DNA of 64,000 nucleotides from Paraherbaspirillum soli (GCF_042654985.1 NZ_JBHSMT010000027.1:15308-79307), one strand, 5' to 3'. Positions 1-9,406 are shown, counted from the stretch's first letter. Made by a program: numbers and translations. The notes: generated by a model from the letters alone, not told the origin.

Positions 1-1266
1 GCGGTGTCGCCGGTGGTGAGTGCGATCGCCATCAACGGCCCCAGCCTGACCAATGCCGCCAGCGTGACTTACACCGTGACCTTCTCCGAAAACGTCACCG
101 GCGTCGATGCCAGCGACTTCACGCTGAGCGCCGGCGGCAGCGTCGTCGGCCACATCGCCTCGGTCGCGGCACTCAACGGCCATACCTATACGGTGACGGT
201 CGACGGCATCAGCGGCGACGGCGCCCTGCGGCTGGATTTGAACGGCAGCGGCACCGGCATTGCCGACCTGGCGAGCAATCCGATCGCCACCGGATTTACC
301 GGCGGCGCCGCGTACACCTTCGACCATGCCGCGCCGACCGTGGTCTCGGTCGGGGTGCCTGCCGCCGGTACTTACCTGGCGGGTCAGACGCTCGATTTCA
401 CGGTCAATTTCGACCAGGCGGTGATCGTTGGCGCGGGCGGCACCGGTCCGCGCATTGCGCTCACGCTAGCCGACGGCGGCACGGTCTACGCCGATTATGT
501 GGCGGGCAGCGGCAGCAATACGTTGACCTTCCGCTACGTGGTCGCTGCCGGCAACCGGCATAGCGACGGCATCGGGCTCGCCAGCGCCCTTAACCTGAAC
601 GGCAGCAGCTTGCAGGATGCGCTCGGCAACAATGCCGACCCGACCCTGCACGGCGTCGGCCCGACCGCCAACATCGACGTCGGGCCGCTGCCGGGGCCGA
701 CGTCGACGCCGCCCATCGCCGGCGGACCGGGCCGCGGTTTGCTGGAGCGCGGCAACGGCTTGCAATTGATGTCTGCGGTCGATCCGTTCATCTGGGTGCT
801 GCCGACCGCCAGCGCCCCCGCGCAGTTGCCGGAAACGATGCCGGCCACCGCCCAAGCCACCTGGTCGTCGGTGCCCTTGTTGTCGGCCGGCCAGCAAGGC
901 TACGGCCATGTCGACGCCGGCGTCAGCCGCGGCAGCGAAAGTGCGGTCGGCAGCACCGGCTTCAGCAGCGCCAGCCCATCGTTTATCCACCAGCTGGTCA
1001 GTCCGCCGCCGACCGAGCTGGTGGCGCTGGGCAGCGCCGGCATCGACCGCAGCGACAACCTGAGCTGGCAAGCGCCGCCGGCAGCGGAGCAAACGCCCGA
1101 GCCGCTGCTGATGCTGCGCGAGCAGCCGGCGGAACGGCCGCTTGCCGAATTGCCGCCGCCGCTTGCCGGCAAGGCTTCTCTGAACGAGCAATTCGCGCGC
1201 TATGGGCAAGCTGCGCGGGAGCGCGAGAAATCGGCATTGTTGAACCATGCGCGGCGGCATGGGTAG
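1..1266 (+). CDS. C-terminal part of a large Ig-like-repeat surface/secreted protein (5' end outside window)
   Basis: The reading frame is open to the first base, so this is the 3' end of a longer gene. Residues about 1-225 contain bacterial Ig-like (Big/SwmB-type) repeats, recognisable from recurring patterns such as VTYTVTFSENVTGVDASDF and APTVVSVGVPAAGTY. Such repeats are typical of giant adhesins and biofilm proteins. The remaining 195 residues are Pro/Ala/Ser-rich, without a recognised domain, and end in a charged helix (NEQFARYGQAAREREKSALL). I see no RTX nonapeptides in the visible part. The TolC/HlyD/M50 genes directly downstream suggest it is the exported substrate of that system; this is inferred from position only. 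The TAG stop lies inside the intergenic repeat that begins here. Confidence 0.75.
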   Translation, partial: AVSPVVSAIAINGPSLTNAASVTYTVTFSENVTGVDASDFTLSAGGSVVGHIASVAALNGHTYTVTVDGISGDGALRLDLNGSGTGIADLASNPIATGFTGGAAYTFDHAAPTVVSVGVPAAGTYLAGQTLDFTVNFDQAVIVGAGGTGPRIALTLADGGTVYADYVAGSGSNTLTFRYVVAAGNRHSDGIGLASALNLNGSSLQDALGNNADPTLHGVGPTANIDVGPLPGPTSTPPIAGGPGRGLLERGNGLQLMSAVDPFIWVLPTASAPAQLPETMPATAQATWSSVPLLSAGQQGYGHVDAGVSRGSESAVGSTGFSSASPSFIHQLVSPPPTELVALGSAGIDRSDNLSWQAPPAAEQTPEPLLMLREQPAERPLAELPPPLAGKASLNEQFARYGQAAREREKSALLNHARRHG

Positions 1267-1363
1267 GGCGGATGAGCGCAGCCTTATTTGCCAACTTATC
1301 CGCCGTTTTAAACACGTCAGCGGTACATTCATCGGCGGATAACGCTTCGCTCATCCGCCCTAC
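1263..1363. repeat. Intergenic palindromic repeat, family A (GTAGGGCGG ends)
   Basis: The two ends are inverted copies: GTAGGGCGGATGAGCG on the left and CGCTCATCCGCCCTAC on the right. The TAG of the left end is the stop codon of the adhesin gene. Other copies lie near 9.4, 10.2, 21.6, 28.0, 54.0 and 60.4 kb. Confidence 0.85.
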
Positions 1364-1397
1364 GCATCCTGCAACCTTTGGACTCGATAAATAACTT

Positions 1398-2960
1398 ATG
1401 AGAAAACATCCATCGACCACCCACTTGATGCAACCGGCCTCTCTTTTGCCGCCTCTGCGCAACGCCATGCTGGCCGGCTCGCTGGCGCTGGCAATCGGCG
1501 GCTGCGCGATCACCACCACCCCGCTCACCCCCGCCGAACAAGCAGCGCAGGTCAGGACCGACCGCGCCGCGATGTTCCGCGACCAGGAGCCGGTGAGCAA
1601 GCCGATCACCTTGTCGGAAGCGATGGCGCGGGCGATCAAATACAACCTCGACCATAGGCTCAAATTGATGGAAGAGGCGGTCGCGCAGCGCCAGCTGGAT
1701 TTGTCCAGCTACGATCTGCTGCCGCGCCTGACGCTGGCCGCCGGCTATACCGCGCGCAGCAATTTCCAGGCGGCGTCGTCGGAAGACGTGTTCACCCACA
1801 CCCAATCGCTGGCGCCGTCGACCTCGTCCGACCGCCACCTGCGCACCGCCGATCTGACCTTTACCTGGAACATCCTGGATTTCGGCGTCAGCTACTACCA
1901 GGCACAGGAGCAGGCCGACCGCACCCTGATCCTGAAGGAGCGCCGCCGCAAAGTGCTGCACAGCCTGATGCAGCAAGTGCGCCAGGCGTATTGGCTGGCG
2001 CTGGGGGCGCAGGAGCTGGACGGCAAAGTGGCGCCCATGCTGCACCAGGTGGAATCGGCGCTGGCCGATATCCGCCGCATCGAACAGGAAAAATTGCGGC
2101 CGCCGAAAGAGACTTTGTACGACCAGCGGCAACTGCTGGACACCTTGCGCCAGCTGGAAGCGATCCGCGACGAACTGGCGCAAGCCAAGCCGCATCTGGC
2201 GGCGCTGATGAATCTCGATCCAGGCCAGCCGTTCGAACTGGCCAACAACGGCAAGATGCCGGTGCCGGAGTTGCACGCGGCGTTGCCGGCAATGGTCGAG
2301 ACCGCCTTGCTGAACCGGCCGGAACTGGTCGAGGCGCGCTACAACGAACGCATCAGCGTCACCGAAACCAAGAAAGCCATGGCCAAGCTGATGCCGGGCC
2401 TGGAGTTCAGCCTCGGCGAGCACTACGACAGCAATAGCTTCCTGGTCGACAAGCGCTGGGCCGACGCCGGTTTGCGCGTGTCCTGGAATATCTTCAACCT
2501 GCTGTCGGCCAAGAAAATCACGCAAACCGCACAAGCCCAGGTCGAAGTCGCCAAGATGCAGCGCATGGCGCTCAACATGGCGGTGCTGTCGCAGGTGTAT
2601 ATCGCCTATCGCGACTACCACGGCCACAACCGTCAATACGAGCTGGCGCTCAACCTGGATGAAGTCGATCACCGCATCCTGGACCAAACCAAAAACGAAA
2701 CCAGGAGCGATGCCCAAGGCAAGCTGGTGCAGATTCGCGCCGAGTTGAGCGCCTTGTATTCGGATTTGCGGCTGCAGCAAAACTACGGCGCATTGCAAAA
2801 TGCGTACGGCGCGATCCTGGCCACGCTGGGCGTCGATCCTCTGCCCGACGAAGTGGCCGGGCACGACATCGAGACCCTGGCCAAAGCGGTCGAGCAAGCC
2901 GACAGCCGCCGCCTGAACATCCCCGACGCCGCCCCCGCTAGCGAGAAAATCAGCCAATGA
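1398..2960 (+). CDS. TolC-family outer-membrane efflux lipoprotein
   Basis: This is a 520-residue outer-membrane channel of the TolC/OEP family. The N-terminus carries a lipoprotein signal with a lipobox at residues about 33-36 (IGGC), so the mature protein should be lipid-anchored. The two alternating OEP repeats with long coiled-coil helices follow (for example LSEAMARAIKYNLDHRLKLMEE early and SAKKITQTAQAQVEVAKMQ late). The stop overlaps the next start (ATGA), giving tight coupling with the adaptor genes. It presumably forms the outer-membrane exit of the export system that handles the upstream Ig-repeat protein, although drug or metabolite efflux cannot be excluded from sequence alone. Confidence 0.85.
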   Translation: MRKHPSTTHLMQPASLLPPLRNAMLAGSLALAIGGCAITTTPLTPAEQAAQVRTDRAAMFRDQEPVSKPITLSEAMARAIKYNLDHRLKLMEEAVAQRQLDLSSYDLLPRLTLAAGYTARSNFQAASSEDVFTHTQSLAPSTSSDRHLRTADLTFTWNILDFGVSYYQAQEQADRTLILKERRRKVLHSLMQQVRQAYWLALGAQELDGKVAPMLHQVESALADIRRIEQEKLRPPKETLYDQRQLLDTLRQLEAIRDELAQAKPHLAALMNLDPGQPFELANNGKMPVPELHAALPAMVETALLNRPELVEARYNERISVTETKKAMAKLMPGLEFSLGEHYDSNSFLVDKRWADAGLRVSWNIFNLLSAKKITQTAQAQVEVAKMQRMALNMAVLSQVYIAYRDYHGHNRQYELALNLDEVDHRILDQTKNETRSDAQGKLVQIRAELSALYSDLRLQQNYGALQNAYGAILATLGVDPLPDEVAGHDIETLAKAVEQADSRRLNIPDAAPASEKISQ

Positions 2961-3715
2961 CTTTAAGCCACCTCAGTGCGGCCTTGCTGATCGCCGCCAG
3001 CGTTATCGCGCAGCAGAGCAGCGCCGCCGAATCAGCGGTCGAGGCCGGCAAGGACGGCCGCATCCGGGTCCAGTTCGTCGCCTTCCAGCAAAGCGTATTG
3101 TCGAGCGAATTGTCGGCACGGATCGCCAGCATACCGTTCCGCGAGGGCGACACCTTCCGCGCCGGGCAGGTTCTGGTCAGTTTCGATTGCGGCTTGTTCC
3201 GGGCCCAGCTCAACAAGGCCGAAGCGGCGGCCGAGGCGGCGCGCCAGACGCTGAAAGTCGATCAGCGGCTGGCGCAACTGAATTCGATCGGTCAGCTGGA
3301 TGTGGATCTGGCCGCGGCCAAGGTCAGGGAAACCGCCGCCGAAGCCGGCGCCATGCGCGCCACGGTCGGCAAATGCACGCTGGCGGCGCCGTTCGCCGGA
3401 CGGGTCGCCAAGCTGGGGGCGCAAGCGTTCGAGTATGTCGCGCCCGGCAAACCCTTGCTGGAAATTCTCGACACCCGCCGCCTGGAGCTGCAAATGATCG
3501 TGCCGTCCAAATGGCTAGCGTGGCTCAAGGTCGGCGGCCGCTTCAACGTCAAGGTGGATGAACTGGATCGCGAATACAGCGGCCGCATCGTGCGCCTGGG
3601 CGCGCGCATCGACCCGGTCAGCCAGTCGATATCGCTGGCCGGCGAAGTCGAAGGCGCGCATCCGGAACTGCTGCCGGGCATGAGCGGCGCGGCCATGTTC
3701 AAGGTTGAAAAGTGA
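2957..3715 (+). CDS. Periplasmic adaptor (membrane-fusion protein), HlyD/RND type
   Basis: A 252-residue protein with a Sec signal peptide (cleavage near residue 24, after SSA). It has the split biotinyl/lipoyl-like barrel-sandwich halves (ASIPFREGDTFRAGQVLVSF, then CTLAAPFAGRVAKLGAQ) around a short alpha-hairpin, and then a beta-barrel domain. It is shorter than classical RND adaptors (about 350-400 residues). Its start overlaps the TolC-like gene by 4 bp and its end overlaps the next gene. As one of three adaptor-type proteins in one operon, it probably docks the TolC-like channel to an inner-membrane complex. Confidence 0.8.
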   Translation: MTLSHLSAALLIAASVIAQQSSAAESAVEAGKDGRIRVQFVAFQQSVLSSELSARIASIPFREGDTFRAGQVLVSFDCGLFRAQLNKAEAAAEAARQTLKVDQRLAQLNSIGQLDVDLAAAKVRETAAEAGAMRATVGKCTLAAPFAGRVAKLGAQAFEYVAPGKPLLEILDTRRLELQMIVPSKWLAWLKVGGRFNVKVDELDREYSGRIVRLGARIDPVSQSISLAGEVEGAHPELLPGMSGAAMFKVEK

Positions 3716-5120
3716 CGCCGAAGTGAACCAGGCAGCCAATTCCAGCCGCGCCGCAGCAGCGCAAGACCCCGCCCTGCGCGAACTGGCGACCTTGCTGCAA
3801 CTGGGCCGGCGCGCACGCGAAGCGGACAACATTGAGGTGCTCGGCTTCGTCGCGGTCAACGAAAGCCGCCAGCTGTTCCAATACCGGCAAGCGGCGCTGG
3901 GCCGGGTCAGCGCCGTCGGCCAGTGGCTGCCGGGCGCGGTGATGGCGGTCTCCGGCTTGCCCCAGCCCGACCCGCAAGCGCCTTACGTGCAATGGCTGGC
4001 ACAGGTGTTTGCCTACCTCGCAAAACAAGACATCCCGGAACCGGGGGCCGCCGTGCGCGCCTTGAATGCGCGCGAACTGCCGGAACTGCTGGCGCGCGAC
4101 TGGGCCGCCTGGCTGCCCGAATATGCATTGCTGCTGCCGCTGCACGGCCCAGACCGGCATTGCCTGGGCAATTTGCTGCTGGCCCGCGAACAACCGTGGG
4201 ATGCGCATGAAATGCTGCTCGCGGCCGAACTGGCGCACGCCTACGGTCACGCATTGGCGCGCTTTGCCGGCAGCGACAGCTGGCAACACAAGCTGCGGCT
4301 ATGGGCGCTGCCGGCCAAGAGCCGCTGGAAAATCGCGCTGGCAGCGCTGGCCGTATGCCTGTTGCCGGTGCGCCTGAGCGTGCTGGCGCCGGCTGAAGTG
4401 GTGCCGCTGGAGCCGTTCCCGGTGCGGGCCCCGCTCGACGGCGTGGTCGACAACTTCCACGTGCGCCCCAGCCAGCAAGTCAAGGCCGGCGATCCCTTGT
4501 TCGATCTCGACACCACCGTGCTGCGCTCGCGGCTGGGGGTGGCGCGCAAGGCTTACGACGTCGCCAGCGAAGAATACCGGCAAGCCGCGCAGCTGGCCTT
4601 GAACGATGAAAAAAGCAAGCTCGACATGACCTTGAAGAAAGGCAGCCTGGAGCAGAAAGCGGTCGAGCTGGACTATTCGAAAGAATTGCTGGCCCGGGTC
4701 CAGATCAAAGCGCCGCGCGACGGCGTCGCGGTGTTTGCCGACGTCAACGACTGGCAGGGCCGCGCGCTGTCGGTCGGCGAACGGGTCTTGACCTTGGCCG
4801 ATCCGGCCAAGGTGGAACTGGCGGTCTCGTTGCCGGTGGCGGAAGCGTTCGACTTCCAACCGGACGCCGCGGTCACGCTGTATCCGAACGGCGCGCTGTT
4901 CGCCTCCTACGACGGCACTCTCAGCAGCGCCGCTTACCGCGCCGAACCGACCCCGGACGGGGTGCTGGCCTACCGCCTCAAAGTCCGCTTCGACCGCGGC
5001 CAGGCACTGCCGCGGCTGGGCCTGATGGGCACCGCCAAAGTGCGCGGCGGCTGGGCGCCGTTGATCTACATCGTGCTGCGGCGGCCGTTGGCGGCGGCCC
5101 GCCAGTGGCTCGGCTGGTAA
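3705..5120 (+). CDS. HlyD-family adaptor with N-terminal GAF-like cytoplasmic domain
   Basis: 471 residues from a TTG start at 3705, which overlaps the previous gene by 11 bp; a GTG at 3723 is an alternative start. The first 200 residues look like a GAF-type sensory fold, a single membrane segment follows (about residues 207-225, IALAALAVCLLPVRL), and then the periplasmic lipoyl/HlyD domain (PVRAPLDGVVDNFHVRPSQQ). A GAF-like domain on the cytoplasmic side of a membrane-fusion protein hints that export is gated by a cytoplasmic signal; that is inference. It ends 12 bp before the M50 gene, so all four genes form one operon. Confidence 0.75.
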   Translation: MKSDAEVNQAANSSRAAAAQDPALRELATLLQLGRRAREADNIEVLGFVAVNESRQLFQYRQAALGRVSAVGQWLPGAVMAVSGLPQPDPQAPYVQWLAQVFAYLAKQDIPEPGAAVRALNARELPELLARDWAAWLPEYALLLPLHGPDRHCLGNLLLAREQPWDAHEMLLAAELAHAYGHALARFAGSDSWQHKLRLWALPAKSRWKIALAALAVCLLPVRLSVLAPAEVVPLEPFPVRAPLDGVVDNFHVRPSQQVKAGDPLFDLDTTVLRSRLGVARKAYDVASEEYRQAAQLALNDEKSKLDMTLKKGSLEQKAVELDYSKELLARVQIKAPRDGVAVFADVNDWQGRALSVGERVLTLADPAKVELAVSLPVAEAFDFQPDAAVTLYPNGALFASYDGTLSSAAYRAEPTPDGVLAYRLKVRFDRGQALPRLGLMGTAKVRGGWAPLIYIVLRRPLAAARQWLGW

Positions 5121-5132
5121 AGGCGGCGGCGC

Positions 5133-7241
5133 ATGCTACCCGCACTGCGGCAAGACTTGAGCCTGCATCCCGGACCGGCGGCCGCCGACGGCGCGCCGAC
5201 CTGGACCCTGCACGACCCGGCCGCCAACCGCTTTTACCGGCTCGGCTGGGCCGCCTTCGAAATGTTGTCGCGCTGGCCGCTCAACGATCCGCAAGCGATC
5301 CTGGATGCGGTCAACCGCGACACCACCTTGCAAGTCGATGGGCAAGACCTGCTGTCGCTGCTGCAATTTTTGTCCGGCTACGATTTGCTGGAGGCGCTGG
5401 GTCCGACCGATACCCAGCGGCTGGCGACGGCGGCCCGCGCCGCCAAGCTGTCCAGGATGCAATGGCTGCTGAAAAATTATTTGTTCTTCCGCCTGCCGCT
5501 GGTGCGCCCGGCGGCGTTCCTGAATCGCTGCGCGCCGTATGTGCAGTGGGCGTTCGATCCGCGCTTCTGGCTGGCGATCGCGGTCGCGGCGCTGTTCGGA
5601 CTGGTGCTGGCCGCGCGCCAGTGGGATCAGTTCCTGCACACGTTTTCAGCCTATAACAGCTTGACCGGCTGGCTGGCGATAGGCGCCGCGCTGTCGTTCG
5701 CCAAGCTGCTGCATGAGCTGGGACACGCGTTCACCGCGCAGCGCTACGGCTGCCGGGTGCCGACCATGGGCGTGGCTTTCCTGGTGCTGTTGCCGGTGCT
5801 GTACACCGATACCAACGAAGCCTGGAAGCTGCCCGACAAACGCCAGCGGCTGGCGATCGCCGCCGCCGGCATGCTGGCGGAACTGGCATTGGCGGCAGTC
5901 GCTACGTTGGCCTGGAATTTTCTGCCGGATGGTCCCGTTTTTGGCCCATTGAAAGCAGGGGCGTTCCTGCTTGCGACCACCAGCTGGCTGTTGACGCTGG
6001 GGGTCAACGCCAGCCCCTTCATGCGTTTCGACGGCTACTTCCTGCTGTCGGACTGGCTGGATCTGCCCAACCTGCACAGCCGCGCGTTCGCGCTCGGCCG
6101 CTGGTGGCTACGGCGGCAACTGTTCGGCTGGGACGATCCGCCGCCGGAGATATTTGCCCCGGGGCGGCAGCGCTTCCTGATCGCGTTTGCGCTGGCCACC
6201 TGGATCTACCGGCTGGTGGTGTTTCTCGGCATCGCTTTCCTGGTGTATCACATCGCCTTCAAACTGCTCGGCATCGTTTTGCTGCTGATCGAGCTGGGCT
6301 GGTTTATCGCGCTGCCTATCGTCGCCGAACTGAAAACCTGGTGGCGCAACAAGGACGCCATGCACTGGAATCGCGCCAGCCGCCGCAGCGCACTGATCGC
6401 TGCGGCCCTGCTGGCCGTCATCCTGCTGCCCTGGTCGAGCGAGGTGCGGGCGCCGGCCGTGCTGGGCGCAGCCGAGGCGCAAGGCTTGTACGCGGTCAGC
6501 GCGGCCAGGGTAGTCAGCCCGCCGGTCGCGGTCGGCACCGAAGTGCAGGCCGGGCAAGTGCTGGTGCAGCTGGAATCGCTGGACCTGCGCTATCGTCTGG
6601 CGCAAGAGCAGAATCGCGAACGCCTGCTGCACTGGGAACTGGAACAGCAACCGTTCGACCCCAAATTGCAGCAGGAAGGCAGCGCCCTGCGCGAGCGCTG
6701 GACCGAAGCCGCGGCCAGCGTCGGCGGCTTGCAGCAGCAAGTCGAGCAACTGATCGTGCGCGCACCGTTCGCCGGCCGAGTGGCGGAAGCCAACGACAGC
6801 CTGGCGCCGGGCGCCTGGATCGCGGCCAAGGAAAAACTGTTTGAAGTGATCGCACCGCACGGCGCCAAGGCCGAAGCCCTTGTCGGCGAAACGGCGCTGC
6901 CGCAATTGCAGGCCGGCGGCCGCGCCACCTTTATCGCCGACGCCGCCGAGCTGCACCGCGCCGAGTGCCGGGTCGACAGCATCGACCGCGTCAACCTGGC
7001 GGCCATCGACTCGCTGTATCTGGCCTCGACCTACGGCGGTCCGATCCCGGTGCAAAAAGACCGGCACGGCGCACTGGTGCCGACCGCGGCCTGGTATCGG
7101 GTGCGGCTGGACCAGTGCGGCGGCGGCGCGCCTGCGCGCGAGTTGCGCGGGGTGATGCATTTGCATGGAGCCTGGAGTAGCATCGCCGGGACTTATCTGC
7201 GGCGTGCCATCACGCTGGTGCAGCGTGAGTTGAGTTTTTAA
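5133..7241 (+). CDS. M50-family (site-2-protease-like) zinc metalloprotease fused to HlyD domain
   Basis: 702 residues. The zinc site HELGH is at residues 194-198 inside a membrane helix, and a second S2P/M50 motif (NASPFMRFDG, about 292-301) supplies the third metal ligand. Several hydrophobic segments surround both motifs. After the last membrane segment (about 430-445) there is a periplasmic barrel-sandwich/HlyD region (VGTEVQAGQVLVQLESLDLR, then IVRAPFAGRVAEAND). Proteins of this layout are often annotated as putative peptide zinc metalloprotease. Here the gene ends a TolC-adaptor-adaptor operon behind a giant Ig-repeat protein. No ABC or other ATPase gene is present, so the M50 protein may be the inner-membrane component of export or processing. 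Confidence 0.8.
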   Translation: MLPALRQDLSLHPGPAAADGAPTWTLHDPAANRFYRLGWAAFEMLSRWPLNDPQAILDAVNRDTTLQVDGQDLLSLLQFLSGYDLLEALGPTDTQRLATAARAAKLSRMQWLLKNYLFFRLPLVRPAAFLNRCAPYVQWAFDPRFWLAIAVAALFGLVLAARQWDQFLHTFSAYNSLTGWLAIGAALSFAKLLHELGHAFTAQRYGCRVPTMGVAFLVLLPVLYTDTNEAWKLPDKRQRLAIAAAGMLAELALAAVATLAWNFLPDGPVFGPLKAGAFLLATTSWLLTLGVNASPFMRFDGYFLLSDWLDLPNLHSRAFALGRWWLRRQLFGWDDPPPEIFAPGRQRFLIAFALATWIYRLVVFLGIAFLVYHIAFKLLGIVLLLIELGWFIALPIVAELKTWWRNKDAMHWNRASRRSALIAAALLAVILLPWSSEVRAPAVLGAAEAQGLYAVSAARVVSPPVAVGTEVQAGQVLVQLESLDLRYRLAQEQNRERLLHWELEQQPFDPKLQQEGSALRERWTEAAASVGGLQQQVEQLIVRAPFAGRVAEANDSLAPGAWIAAKEKLFEVIAPHGAKAEALVGETALPQLQAGGRATFIADAAELHRAECRVDSIDRVNLAAIDSLYLASTYGGPIPVQKDRHGALVPTAAWYRVRLDQCGGGAPARELRGVMHLHGAWSSIAGTYLRRAITLVQRELSF

Positions 7242-7311
7242 TGCAGGGTTGTAGAGGTAGCCGGAATCTTCAAGTTTTAGACAACAACTTCAACGTCAAA
7301 GGAAATAGCAA

Positions 7312-8700
7312 TTGAAAGTCTTCGTCTCGCTCGCAACATCCGTGTTGTTCTTCTGCTCCCCCGCCTTCGCGCAAACACCGCAGCCCTCGGTGATGACCGC
7401 GTTCGTCGCGGTCAACCTGCTGCCGATGGACACGGATCGCATCCTGCCCAACCAGACCGTGCTGGTCGAGAACGGCAAAATCACCGCGATCGGAGCGTCG
7501 CTGACTATCCCCAAGAATGCCCGCATCATCGACGGTCACGGCAGCGCCTTCCTGTCGCCGGGGCTGGCCGACATGCATGTCCATTCCGACACGGCTGACG
7601 AGTTGAAGGTCTACCTGGCCAACGGCGTCACCACGGTGCTGAACATGGGCGGCGCATCAGCCGGCTTCATGGACCAAGTCCGGCCCAAGGCCAACCGCGG
7701 GACAATTGCAGCGCCGCATGTGTACGCCGGTTTTGTGGTTGACGGCTCGGCCCGCTACGGCAATTTCATCGTGACAACGGCGGACGAGGCGCGTTCCCTG
7801 GTGCGTCTGCTAAAAACCAACGGCTACGATTTCATCAAGGTCTACAACGACCTGTCGCCGGTCGCATTCCAGGCGCTGATCGAGGAAGGCCGTATCCAAC
7901 ACCTGCCCGTCATCGGCCACGGCGTGACCCAGGTCGGACTGGAACGCCAGCTCGACGCCGGCCAACTGCTGGTGGCGCATTCCGAAGAATTTTTTTACAC
8001 GACCTTCTCTCATCCGGATAAAGACAACGAGGGCGGATCGGGACAGACCGACAAGGCGCCGGATCGCGCCGAAATTCCAGCCGCGATCGCTTTCATCAAG
8101 CGCAATCATGCTTTCGTTACCGCAGACCTGATCACCTACGCAACGATTGCAAGCCAATGGGGCAAGCCTGCGGTCGCTGAACGTTATTTGCACATTCCGG
8201 AGATGCGCTACCTGTCGCCGAGCGGACGCCTGCGCTGGAAAGCGGAAAGCTACCCCAAACGCCAGGGCGACCTCAGCGCCAGGGTTGAATTTCTGAAGTA
8301 TTTCACCAAGCAAATGGCGCAGGCCGACGTCTCGCTGGTGGCCGGCACCGATGCCCCGACCATTCCCGGCCTGGTTCCCGGCTTTTCGCTGCACGATGCA
8401 CTGCGCACCCTTGAGGACGCAGGCCTGAGCCGATTCCAGGCGCTGTCGACCGCCACCCGCGTGCCCGGCGAACTGATTCACCGTTCGGCGCCCGACGCCG
8501 AATCGTTTGGCACGATCAAGGTCGGCAACCGGGCCGATTTGATTCTTTCCGCCAAAAATCCACTGCAAGATCTGTCCGCGCTGCGCGCCCCGCTAGGCGT
8601 CATGGCCAACGGCAATTGGTACGCCGAATCCGAACTGCATGCGCTGCTGGAACAGGTCGCAGCCAAGTACGACGGCGCCTTCATACCTCCGATCCGATGA
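7312..8700 (+). CDS. Exported metal-dependent amidohydrolase
   Basis: 462 residues from a TTG start, chosen because AAAGGA lies 8 bp upstream and the frame then opens with a good signal peptide (MKVFVSLATSVLFF..., cleavage AFA|Q). The amidohydrolase metal motifs are present: HVH after LSPGLADM (about residue 88), further histidines in VIGHGVTQ and VAHSEE, and the catalytic Asp in VAGTDAP. The N-terminal small beta-domain (GKITAIGASLTIPKNARIID) is typical of imidazolonepropionase-like hydrolases. The substrate is unknown; relatives act on cyclic amides or peptides. It ends with an ATGA overlap with cysC, implying co-translation. Confidence 0.82.
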   Translation: MKVFVSLATSVLFFCSPAFAQTPQPSVMTAFVAVNLLPMDTDRILPNQTVLVENGKITAIGASLTIPKNARIIDGHGSAFLSPGLADMHVHSDTADELKVYLANGVTTVLNMGGASAGFMDQVRPKANRGTIAAPHVYAGFVVDGSARYGNFIVTTADEARSLVRLLKTNGYDFIKVYNDLSPVAFQALIEEGRIQHLPVIGHGVTQVGLERQLDAGQLLVAHSEEFFYTTFSHPDKDNEGGSGQTDKAPDRAEIPAAIAFIKRNHAFVTADLITYATIASQWGKPAVAERYLHIPEMRYLSPSGRLRWKAESYPKRQGDLSARVEFLKYFTKQMAQADVSLVAGTDAPTIPGLVPGFSLHDALRTLEDAGLSRFQALSTATRVPGELIHRSAPDAESFGTIKVGNRADLILSAKNPLQDLSALRAPLGVMANGNWYAESELHALLEQVAAKYDGAFIPPIR

Positions 8701-9332
8701 CAGAAAAAACCGCGCCATTGATCGCCTGGCACGGCGGCCAGGTATCCGCCGCCCAGCGCCGCGCCTTGCTGGATCAAATCCCGCTGACGCTGTGGCTGAC
8801 CGGCCTCAGCGCCTCCGGCAAATCGACGCTGGCCTTTGCGCTGGAGCGGGAACTGATCGCGCAAGGCCGCGCCTGCTATGTGCTGGACGGCGACAATGTG
8901 CGGCACGGCTTGAACCGCGATCTTGGGTTCTCGGCGGCCGACCGCGCCGAGAACATCCGCCGCATCGCCGAAGTGGCGCGGCTGATGAACGACGCCGGGC
9001 TGATCGTCATCACCGCGTTTATTTCACCGTATCGCAACGACCGGGCGATGGCACGCGAGATCATCGGCCAAGCCAATGTGCGCGAGGTCTATCTGAACAC
9101 CCCGCTGGCCGTGTGCGAGGCACGCGACCCGAAGGGACTGTATCGGCAGGCGCGGGCCGGCCGGGTCGCGCAGTTCACCGGCATCTCGTCGCCTTACGAA
9201 GCGCCCGAGCGGCCGGACCTGACGCTCGATACGGCGCGGCATTCTTTAGAGGACGCGGTGGCGCAATTGTTGGCGGTGATTCATGCGGGGCAGGAGCGGA
9301 GCGTAGGTTGGGCTGCAAAGCCCAACGTTTGA
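8697..9332 (+). CDS. cysC: Adenylylsulfate (APS) kinase
   Basis: 211 residues; the ATG at 8697 overlaps the amidohydrolase stop. It phosphorylates APS to PAPS in sulfate activation. The P-loop GLSASGKST (about residues 34-42), the DGDNVRHGLNRDLGFS motif and a FISPYRNDR region are canonical for CysC. It stands alone, without CysND, so the rest of sulfate activation must be encoded elsewhere. The last ten residues (SVGWAAKPNV) and the TGA stop come from an intergenic repeat (family B), so the C-terminus has been extended or replaced by repeat sequence. Confidence 0.92.
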   Translation: MTEKTAPLIAWHGGQVSAAQRRALLDQIPLTLWLTGLSASGKSTLAFALERELIAQGRACYVLDGDNVRHGLNRDLGFSAADRAENIRRIAEVARLMNDAGLIVITAFISPYRNDRAMAREIIGQANVREVYLNTPLAVCEARDPKGLYRQARAGRVAQFTGISSPYEAPERPDLTLDTARHSLEDAVAQLLAVIHAGQERSVGWAAKPNV

Positions 9333-9405
9333 TAGCAATGAAAGAAATGTTGGGCTTCGCCTTCGGTTCAACCACAACCGATCCTGCTGCGCGGCCGTTA
9401 AAGCA
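9303..9405. repeat. Intergenic repeat, family B (GTAGGTTGGGCT), copy 1
   Basis: Contains the hairpin TTGGGCTGCAAAGCCCAA followed by a second GTTGGGCTTCGCCTTCGG segment and a GATCCTGCTGCG tail. It is nearly identical to 9552-9656. Its first 30 bases encode the C-terminus of CysC. Confidence 0.8.
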
Positions 9406-9406
9406 A

